Positions 55,320-64,000 of a stretch of 64,000 bases of DNA are shown in pieces (within the stretch, counting starts at the first letter, position 1; each line of letters starts with the position of its first letter). Under the pieces are notes generated by a model that had not been told where the DNA came from, did not search any database, and worked only from the letters and a program-made list of their open reading frames with translations. Position numbers and translations under genes: made by a program. The stretch comes from Lineus longissimus (lineage: Eukaryota > Nemertea > Pilidiophora > Heteronemertea > Lineidae), in contig NC_088314.1 in assembly GCF_910592395.1 (NCBI RefSeq), forward strand, positions 15,351,998-15,415,997, read 5' to 3'.

Positions 55320-57385
55320 GAATGTCTGTATTTCAAGAAAAAAAGGTAAAATCTGCGCTTATTTGTGAAATAAAATCATATTCCCGCATGACATACTCAT
55401 ATCATTCTGCATTAGCCCGTCGTATCAGTTTTAAATCCCCCACCCCCGAAAAAGGTGTATTTTCTTATTGCTTTGCGACGAATTAAGGTATAATTCTCTA
55501 AAGACCCATGCCCTTTGGCGAAAAGCCCACATTATAACCCAATGTCCCCAGGACATTCTATCCGGGGACGTCTTAGACATTTTTTTACTCTTTGAAGGCT
55601 CCATTTTGATTATCGCTACCATATTGTGATCAGGTTCAATGTTACACCGAAGCGTACGCAGGAGTTGTTTGGACATAATATCACAGTGCTGTGGACCAGC
55701 CCACCTCGACAATAATCTCGTTCACAGATTGCTACATTACAATGCTCCATGGCCAGTTGAGGTGTACTGTCCCCTTTTCTTCCTTTTACATTATACAGTA
55801 CGCGTATTAAATAAGAACTGGTGATTAAGAAAACTTGTTTTTCTCGATTTTCTGTAAAGTTGTAGCTTATGACACGAAATCCGTTTATGGTCTTTTCTTT
55901 TTCGGACTCCAATGAAGCAGCAGTCACACGTCATAAGTTTAGCTGCTGGCCACATTCGCATTAATTACTTAGTCTTTGGAGAAAGGGTTAAGCTCTTCAT
56001 CATTAGGTATTGCCACTTAGGTTGGTATCACTCTCCTAATATGAAATATCACCATTAAAATAAACATTCAAACACACTTAGACCTACTAAGCGATGTTCT
56101 GCTAAAAAGGCTAGCTAATATTACAGCCGGGTCTATAGTACCTCTTGACTTCATATGAACGACAAACCCTCATCGAGGACTGTTATTACGGTGGCCATTT
56201 TACGTCTGATGGAGCTGGAGTGGTTTACCCATTTGTCTCTGTGCAATAATTGTGTGTTATCATGTAACCAAGGAAAATTTCCCTTCGCGTGTTCCTTTTA
56301 TAAAACAGTGGACCCAAATTTCATAAAGGGTAAGTAGCATCATGTCAAAGAGTTGCGCTGAGTAATTCCTTCTTCCGGCATATGAGGGCACGGCTTGCGG
56401 ACGAGCCATGCTTGCAGGACCAGAGAATCGTTTAAAGTCCTGAAGTTAGAAAACATTTCATCAAACACTGCACTAAGTAAGCTAAAACTCTTCATTGAAG
56501 TCAATGTTTCCCTTGTCTCGCCAGAGTATCGGGTTTCAAAACAGAACTTCAGTACGCCTGGAAGAAAAATGTAATTCCAACAAGTTAGGTCATGTAATGT
56601 AAATGTATGTAGAACCCAGCTCCTACTTTCAAACCTATTGATGATGAAGAACGACTTTATTCTTTGACTTTATTACAATATTATAATATAAAAACTGCCA
56701 AGACAAAACAAAATGCCTTAGTTGTGTGCAATGAAATATTATCTAGTCTCAAATCTAGCAGCCAAGTTTACAATAACATAAACTAATCTCTAGTCTACAT
56801 AAGGACATGACAAGGTGTATCCAGATCAATGGATCTGTGTTACATGGGCTTCGTACTTACGTTCAGTAGAATATCTCTCGATAGACAATGATAGAGAACA
56901 ATATTGAGGTAAAAAGAATTTCTTTCTCCATTTGCATCAAGAATACCTCAGTGGGACGTTGTTAATTATTCATGTGGTCAGTGGTTTTATTGGACCTGCT
57001 CATTTTTCTTACTTTCTATTATGCTTAGCAACGCTGTGGTTTATAGCTCTCCCATAAAAACCGCATCATTGTTTGATACGTAATTACAATTTGTATGTCG
57101 TTACCACCAATGCTCTTTCTGTGCCACTCTGCCATGTGGCTGTCAGAGTTAATAGGCAAAGCAAACACTCAAGTTAGCTTCGGGAAATTTTATAGCTTGG
57201 CTGCATCATGTCTTGATTGGCGTTACGTATGGCGACTTCCCGTTGTTGTAGTTTTCCGTTGCTGGACGTTGGTCCTCTTCTTTACACTGATAACTGTCGG
57301 GTAAAAGTCGCTGAGTATCGCCACGCTCATGCACTATTCTAAAACATCTAGATTTATAATGAACCGCGGCTTACAGTGTTAATGC
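55320..57385. other. no gene recognised
   Basis: A minus-strand ORF at 55616-55927 (103 codons, starting TAASLESEKEKTINGF) is long for the composition but has no motif. A plus-strand ORF ending at a strong GTAAGT donor (about 56330) is likewise unsupported. Confidence 0.3.
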
Positions 57386-57389
57386 ACCA

Positions 57390-57690
57390 TGCGCCAACGA
57401 AGCCTCGTTTTGAAATCGGCGGTTTTGGTAAGGCAACTACAACCGCTCGGGTTGGTGCAAAATATGGAAGTAGTCAAAAAGCCACTTAATTCGGTGTTTA
57501 ATTTGATTTGTTTCAGAATAGAAATTGATACCTCACTGTCGATATCAATTGTCTCACCCAAAACGCTCGGGTGGAGTTAAAATGTTGGCCAAAACCACGG
57601 CTACGCCTCGGTTTTGGTCTACAATCTAGCTCAACCATCACGGTTTGGGTGACGACGAATACCTCAAGTTCGGTATCAATTCCCTATAAA
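57390..57690 (-). repeat. dispersed repeat family, copy 3 (inverted)
   Basis: CGGGTTGGTGCAAAATATGG, ATTGATACCTCACTGTCGAT, CAATTGTCTCACC and CGGCTACGCCTCGGTTTTGG, in reverse order to copies 1 and 2. Confidence 0.65.
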
Positions 57691-57699
57691 GCAGACATA

Positions 57700-59035
57700 A
57701 TTATATAGCATATTCTCTCTGCCAGTATTGGCGTCCATTGTGATGTAAATTGCATGTGTGATGGAATCACGTGTATGTAGCAAGAATGCTTTGAACTTAT
57801 GCCGTGAATGTTGCGAATGTCTTCGCATTTTCTCAAGTGGAACCACATGTTTGATATTACTAAGAATTTTCAAACCTGTTTTAGGCCGATTAAATTTAGG
57901 AGAGCAAAGTTCACCTTGCTTTAAATCATTGTCTGCACGAACGTACCGAATCAAACTGTCACTTTCCACACGCTTTAACATAGTAGTGATAGTGCGCATA
58001 AAACGAACACTTCGTTTATAGGGGATTTTTTCAAACAAAGATCTGAAATACACTTTGATAACCTTTTTCGAAATTTTGAGCTAAAAAAAGGCGCAGACAG
58101 TCCTGAGTAGTTGATACGTGGATGAGCGATTTTAGCACGTTCAAATTGAATTGCCGCCAATGCAAGCAGTGATAGTAGGCCCACGTCTTCACTCTGCCAT
58201 CACTGCGCAGGAGTATTCGGTGCATAAATCGGAGTGTCGTTCTCGTAAATGCACTAAACGGGTTGGTTTGGTTTTTCTCTTTTCCATACGATATTACGAC
58301 GATCCTTGCCAACTATTGACCGTCAATGCGTCTTTTTTCTGTTTATCTGGCCAACCTTCGTTGAGGTGTTATTGACAATATGTCATGGTCATCACCTGGG
58401 GGAACAATGGCTACAGTTATGTTCTATGTTCTTATCCGATAGTCCGGGATCGGTAAGCAAAAGGAGTGGACATAGTATCGGGACCTGCGATGGTCTTTTG
58501 TTATATTTCACACATTATCGCTGGTTGCAGTTTCCATGCGTGAGGAGAAGTGTCAATACTAGTGACACATGTGACTGAGTGAAGAAGCGATATTCTCTAA
58601 TTTGTTATTGGATCTTTGGCCCCTTTTTATACTCAGTGCGTATGTTTGATTCATATCATACGATAAAAAAAAACATCACAAACTAGTAATCTTTCATAGC
58701 GTAACAATTGTTCAATGACTATCACGGCCACGTGTAAAGACTAAAAAACGCTCAATCACGTACAGGTCATGTCCACACAAGCAATGGTATTGTTAAAGTG
58801 GTTATACTGGTGATAAAAACGAATCTGTATTCATCTTGGTCTAACTCATAATAAGCTTTTTTTAAGTTGAACACCTGGCGGCATTTTTTCAATATCCATA
58901 ACACCATCATAAGTTGTATACTTTTTATCGGCCTGATTGTATATGTCCATTCGCAGTCATTGAGCCCGATATATACTCAAATTGCAGATAACGTTTTTTC
59001 ATCCTTATTCACAGCAAAAAGATATTCATTGCTTT
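57700..59035. other. no gene confirmed
   Basis: A 125-codon minus-strand ORF (58053-57676) reads through without stop and includes ESDSLIRYVRADNDLKQGEL, but it has no known motif and partly overlaps repeat DNA. Coding status is undecided. Confidence 0.25.
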
Positions 59036-59039
59036 CACA

Positions 59040-59197
59040 GGGCACCTTCGGGACTGACATGTGCTCTCCTACATGGAGAGGTGTCCTGATAAGAGAGGTC
59101 AAATTTAATGGAAACAACCAATCTGGGACCAATACTAGAGTCTTTGATAGAGAGGTTGTCCTTGATAGAGAGGTGTCCGCGAAGGGAGATTCAACTG
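59040..59197 (-). mobile_element. pogo/Tigger-like terminal fragment
   Basis: Read on the minus strand from 59197, CAGTTGAATCTCCCTTCGCG, then GACACCTCTCTATCAAGGAC and further CTCTCTATCAA words, next to TA (59198-59199). This is the usual look of Tigger/pogo inverted termini with short subterminal repeats. The plus-strand ORF 58867-59253 partly reads through it and is not taken as a gene. Confidence 0.6.
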
Positions 59198-59239
59198 TAC
59201 ATCGTAATTGTGAGAGTGCATGCAAGCAAGATATGTTCC

Positions 59240-59345
59240 AAGGGTGTAGCTAGCTGCTTGGTCTTGAGGGGATGGGAGGGGGGGGGGGCAAAATTCTCAA
59301 AGACATAATTTTTTGGGACCCCCTGCTCCCCCCCACTAGCTACGC
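59240..59345. repeat. GTAGCTAG-bounded poly-G/poly-C repeat
   Basis: GGGTGTAGCTAG...GGGGGGGGG...CCCCCTGCTCCCCCCC...CTAGCTACGC forms an inverted structure about 100 bp long. Confidence 0.55.
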
Positions 59346-59349
59346 TCTT

Positions 59350-60470
59350 ATTTACTTTGTTGTTGTTTGTAAAATTTGAAAATTTGAAAAAAGCTTATTA
59401 AGATTTTTTGAGGATATGGTATGATTATGATATATTGGTTGGAATGTTAATTTTATATGATCTCAAGGCGGGACACGGCTTGTGAAAGTTACCAATGTAA
59501 ACAGTGCTGAGTTGCCTGATCAACGGTTTTATAGAACATATCATGGAATTTCAACAGTTAAAAAAATGTATTTAATTTGAAGAAACTACTCCTCCCCTCT
59601 CCCTACTTTGAAACAAAAAAATCAACAACATTTCTAATTGTACACGAACCCTTACAACGCAATAAGCTTTCCTCTCTCTTGGCCAATTAAGTTCAGAGGA
59701 TAACCGACTCTGATCTTTTTTCTCTTCCTATCTGCTGCAACAAAAACCATCGGTTGGCACATGTGTCGATGATACATGACATCATGCTGGCGTGTGGCAT
59801 CGATCGCAGGGCGAGGATGTGATCTTTATTGGGGAAACTGAAGTTACTATATAAATATCTCGACGCAATTGACTTTTGGCTGGCCGCCCGATGACGAGCT
59901 CATTCAAGATGGAGAATCGTTCAAAGCGTGGCATGAAATTAGATTTAAAGGGACTCTATACCGCATTTGAATATTTCCACGCTGTGAAATGTATCAAACT
60001 ACTTCCAATTCCTTCAACAAGCCTAGCTGAGTACAATGGCCTTTGTCGTAATTGATAGACGCAACTAATTATCCTTACCATTGGTGACTTGCATCGGTTT
60101 CATAATATATTCCATTGTATTTTTTTTCATCAATTTCCATTCATTTAACAGCCAGAATAGCTAAGGTCCGGATCAGCTGACTTTAAGTCATTTCCTCGAT
60201 TATCAGGAGGAGATCACGAGCATAATCCATAAGATGTATCGATGTTTACTTACCTATATCTACCATTGTGCATGTTGTGTAAAACACCAAGTTCGTTCCT
60301 TCAAAATTTGAAATTTGAATTTGAATTTGAGGATTTCCATACATTGGCTAGTGTCTAACTGAATAGTTATTACAACAATGCCGTTAGTTATCTTGTGGCC
60401 GATGCATGTACAGTCTCATCGCATAAAACTGTAGGCCTACCACGGCTATGATTTATTATAATTACTAGTA
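59350..60470. other. no gene recognised
   Basis: AT-rich, with a short (GAATTT)n stretch near 60310. Confidence 0.3.
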
Positions 60471-60471
60471 C

Positions 60472-60672
60472 CTGGTCGCCGGTTGTCAACACTTTACGCA
60501 AACAGACCTCGCCTTTAAAGTGATAAACAGAACGTTTTTTCGAATATGAAAATCTCTTCCGATGTTGCGTTGAAGTTGATGGCCTCGTAGACGATTTCGG
60601 CGAGCGCTGTGGCTGGCAGTTAAGCCCAGGTCCATTCCCTCCAAAATGTTGCGTCCTGGTCTTCTTGATCAT
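60472..60672 (-). CDS. candidate first/internal exon, basic Ser/Thr-rich protein
   Basis: 67 codons from an ATG (MIKKTRTQHFGGNGPG) through QRSPKSSTRPSTSTQHRKRF to LRKVLTTGDQ, immediately before the donor GTACTAG. The composition suggests a disordered basic region. Family unknown. Confidence 0.3.
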
Positions 60673-60679
60673 GATAAAG

Positions 60680-62915
60680 CAAGAGGTGAGTTTAATAGCC
60701 CTGACAGATCGACGAGTAATTGCTATTTATTTAGAAACCACTTTCTATCCATTCTCATGTTGTCATGCCTGCCTCATCACAGGTCGCTGCGACTAAAATC
60801 GCTCGTTTGCGCAGCATTCAAAAGTGAAGGAAGATGCATTGACCACTACCTAATTTGTCATCGACAAGAATATAGGTGGACCAATGTTATGACAACCATA
60901 CGCTAAATGATCTATCAACTACCGTTCTGTTGTTACAAAACCTCTCGAAGGAGGTATAATATAGCCCAGTAAGATATCCGTCCATGCCCTGGATCAGTGC
61001 TCTGTGGACCTATGCATAAATAATAGAAGGTTCGTTGATGATGCGAATGTCAGGGAGAATATCTGCGCAGAGTGACATCCGTTTCTGTCCCGGACTACCG
61101 GTTTGACCAGGTTGCATCCCCACAACAGAACTCCCCAAGTTCCCGCGTCCCCTTGCCTCATTATTTGACCTTATTGTGTGTTAGGATGAAAAGCTCACCT
61201 GGGCGTCTCTCCGTAGTGAAAGTAGCTTTCTATTCGCGAATATGAACAATCCGGTCGGAATCTGGCGGCTATTCTATGCGATGCTTAAATGTAGCTTTAC
61301 AATTGGTAATGCTGGTTTTAACGAATGGTGGTGACCCCAGTCAGTTGAGGTCATTTGGTGCTGTGCTGCTCAGTGGCCTATACAATTAATGGAATACCAA
61401 GATAATAACCTTAACGATGGTGCACCGGCAAATTGAAATCTCAATGAATTTAGAGAGAGTACCGTGAAGCGGTGTGAAAAAAAACGATGAGGGCTGCCGT
61501 GGACAACGTTCAAGCACTATAGCTGCGCTGAGATGGCAAATTTTAACCTCGAGAACGTAAATGAACGTAAACTTTTTAAAAATTTATACTGCAGCCTTTT
61601 TGATTGATTGATGTTGGACCACATGTTTCCAAAGATCCCTAGATCTGAATGCCCACGCTAAATATGAACTGAATAGGATATTTGAGCCTCGTTATACTCT
61701 GAGTTTGAAATACAATAGGCTGATACATGTATGTGGCAAGTTTAGTAATGCAATGAGCTTGAGTAAAATAAGGTTTCAATTTAATGTATACGCGCACAAC
61801 TGGTGGTCGGATTAATCAACTGATATCAACTTATGATGTCAAAGGATTATAAAAAGGCATCCAGATTGTGATGACACTTTTGCAATCTGATTATATCCCT
61901 TTTGCGCGTTTAATTGTTCGGCGAATGAAAGATACGATTTTATCATAGCAAAGACACTTATTGGAAGTATCCTTTGATACAATTGCTTTTAATAACACAC
62001 CGTATAAAAATCACAGCTGCTCTGTTCATTTGAAATCGTATGCTACGTATTTGCCAGCTCTGTATAGAAAAAGTACTTTCCTATTGTATGGTGACAGTTA
62101 TAGTCACTTTGAGGCCAATGACCTGCAATACATCAGAGATTCACATGATAAAACCCGTTGGCCATGCACCCTATACAGTAAACCGCCAAAATTTCGCGGT
62201 GTTTTATTTTCGCAGATTTTGCAAATAACCTAGATTCGCGAAAATTAAAAATCTCAAAAAAAATTTTGATTTAAGAAACTGAAAAAAATATGTGATCCGC
62301 CGAAATGAAAATCGTGAAATATTTATTTTCTCAAATAATTTGGAAAGCGCGAAAAGTTGGCGTTTTACAGTATCCAAGGACATTTACACCACATACACCA
62401 GTCCCACTGCGTCAATAAGCTGTTGGTGATAGTTCAACAATTCCAATATCATCACGAGAGTAGGCCTACGAATGTGCAGGGGGCAGCCTTCGCACGCTTG
62501 TACAGTAGTTTGATGTTGATTCTTGTTGAATGTTGATGTTGAATCTTCCGCTTAAACAGGCCCAAAGACGTCGACACAATATTAAATGTATGGGTACATA
62601 CCACATTGAAATAAACTTTACAAATATGTTTGGAATTATCAACCCTCACAGTCTAGGAAATTTTTCATGTTCAACCAGTATGTTGACCCCCCCCCCTCCC
62701 CCAATGGACCACGTGTATCATCTCATCCTTTATCAGACGGTCGAAAGTTTCTGAAGTTGCTTTCCGAATTGACGGACGTAAGATCAATGCACCCTTAGAC
62801 TTTGTAGAAAGAGACAATAATGGGAAATCGACTATGTAATTAGTGTCCTCCTCGGCCGTGTGAAGATGACACATAGGTTAATCGGAGTCTGATGATGACC
62901 GTGCGCGCCTTTACA
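60680..62915. other. no gene recognised
   Basis: AT-rich. Repeated CGCGAAAA-type words near 62190-62360 (TTTCGCGGT, TTCGCAGA, TTCGCGAAAA, CGCGAAAAGTTGG) suggest a small decayed repeat. Confidence 0.3.
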
Positions 62916-62919
62916 ATAC

Positions 62920-63007
62920 CCAATATCTGTGATCTGTTGTCTCTTGACGTAAACCAACTCGTGATTCCTCAAAGTGTACCATTGTCCCCTCCAAACATTA
63001 GGCGCGA
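62920..63007 (-). CDS. candidate 88-nt internal exon
   Basis: Acceptor TTCTGACAG and possible donor GTATTG bound an open frame APNVWRGQWYTLRNHELVYV followed by KRQQITDI. The short exon is coding-like, but too little remains to name a family. Confidence 0.3.
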
Positions 63008-63009
63008 CT

Positions 63010-64000
63010 GTCAGAATGTCATTGGATACAATCTTCAAATTATCTAATCAACGGTTTGTACATACTTTGCTTCGGATCATTGGTCCTTTGCTTCAAAGGT
63101 CAAGAAACCAAATGTCTTCTAAGTCATTTAACTATGGCCTCCGTCATATGAGGTGCTATTCTTTCTGCGTTGAAAAGTAATTCATTCTTCCCAAAGACCG
63201 ATCTAGTTTTGGTGAATCATCAGCTGGATCGACATCCTTTCTTATTCCCCGAGAGTTCATCTGCCAACAGGAGGCATTAGCATCGTTCCTAAGATACACT
63301 AAAGTGGGAAACTACATGTATTTGAAAACTATAGCCCGCCATTGGGGTCCCAGAGTTTGGCTACACTGGTCCACGTCATTCGGCCAAACCACCCCTTACA
63401 ACAGTTTTTTTGTACATGTCAGTTTTAAGGCGATCACAATGGTGGAGATCAGGGCTGAGCTTCGATCGGTCCAAAATCAGCAACCCTCCCCGCTCTTCAA
63501 TACAATATACTGTCCACCAAATTCACGACATGTTTGCGTAACCATCACTCAGCCCAGTAACATTCATTTGGGATACAGACTACATATTCATATCGATTAC
63601 ATTTTGGAGGAATTACTCTTTTTTCATGGTTTTGTTTTTATAATGATACAATCTGTATATTGCTGATCGAGAATCCACTTTGCAAGAAACTTCTGTCTGA
63701 TACTGTTCCATGAGGATATCAGTGACTAACCTTATTCGATGTTACGCTGATGGCGATGGTATACTGTAGTTCGTTGACTCAGCAGGTTAGTAGTCTTGCG
63801 GGTCAGCTTGCGAGGTGTGGTCAGAGCCCTGAAGGCGATGTCAACAAAGCCAGCTCCAGCACATCATTCAATGTTATCATCATGTTAATCATACGGATGA
63901 GGTTACTTCCACCTTTCCTTTTTTACTTCACTGCGCATGCGCGGCGAATCAGTATATAATGTGTCATTTAATGAGGCGAATTGATTAATGATAATGTCAT
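63010..64000. other. no gene recognised (right edge)
   Basis: A 120-codon plus-strand ORF (63304-63666) has no motif and atypical composition. TACATGTA at 63313. Confidence 0.3.

Noticed and set aside
57676-58053. 125-codon minus-strand ORF as a gene
   Set aside because: Open but without motif, convincing start or splice sites.
58867-59253. 128-codon ORF with signal-like start as a secreted protein gene
   Set aside because: Its second half is a pogo/Tigger terminal sequence.

Overview
This 64-kb window is animal nuclear DNA. It has AT-leaning composition, GT-AG introns with small phase-consistent exons, many degraded transposons, tRNA-derived SINE heads, microsatellites and long poly-C/poly-G tracts. 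There are no bacterial operons or Shine-Dalgarno-like spacing. The mix of element types (Kolobok with THAP, pogo/Tigger and Tc1/mariner termini, CR1/L2-like LINE ends with short-motif tails) and many TACATGTA palindromes suggest a marine invertebrate. The phylum cannot be fixed from the sequence alone.

The centre is a tandem segmental duplication. Unit 1 is about 6419-19883 and unit 2 about 19884-29517. Each unit carries a minus-strand gene for a histidine N-acetyltransferase-like (NAT16-type) GNAT enzyme. In unit 1 the gene reconstructs as three phase-0 exons (18680-18504, 8833-8609, 8180-7584) giving a 332-residue protein. In unit 2 the middle exon has lost 131 bp covering the acetyl-CoA-binding motif, which causes a frameshift and early stop, so that copy is a pseudogene. 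About 0.9-1.5 kb upstream of each first exon is a second minus-strand ORF of unknown function. It is intact in unit 1 and frameshifted in unit 2.

Unit 1 alone has a 4.5-kb DNA transposon (11411-15945) in the first intron of the acetyltransferase gene. It has perfect 19-bp inverted termini, TTAA on both sides and a THAP domain, which together fit the Kolobok superfamily. Unit 2 keeps the matching empty TTAA site, so the insertion is younger than the duplication or was lost cleanly from unit 2. Inside the element are a large palindrome, several direct repeats, a 43-codon candidate exon, and a decayed minus-strand ORF. That ORF has an acidic/Ser-rich start, an EPYMFEPL motif and a CxCxxC...CC cluster, recalling invertebrate proteins related to the P2X7 C-terminal domain. 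Each unit also holds a long-TIR MITE. Each also holds an inverted pair with pogo-like CAGTAGTTCC ends bracketing a segment with an 80-aa secreted-looking ORF. A CAGTCC-type MITE and a LINE 3' fragment occur in unit 2 only.

Outside the duplication the window is mostly intronic or intergenic. It holds a degenerate ~60-bp tandem repeat (0.7-1.3 kb), SINE fragments (5.1, 45.9, 50.0 kb), broken reverse-transcriptase 3' ends (30.1-31.1 kb plus strand; 36.3-36.9 kb minus strand), a 0.3-kb tandem duplication (38.4-39.0 kb), a 13-unit 39-bp minisatellite (43.9-44.4 kb), a 114-bp MITE with ACTA flanks (47.5 kb) and a three-copy dispersed repeat family (38.2, 47.8, 57.5 kb). A few minus-strand stretches (35.3-35.9, 46.1, 48.3, 50.4, 55.0-55.3, 60.5, 62.9 kb) look like single exons of unrecognised genes. 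They are listed with low confidence because no complete gene could be assembled from them.
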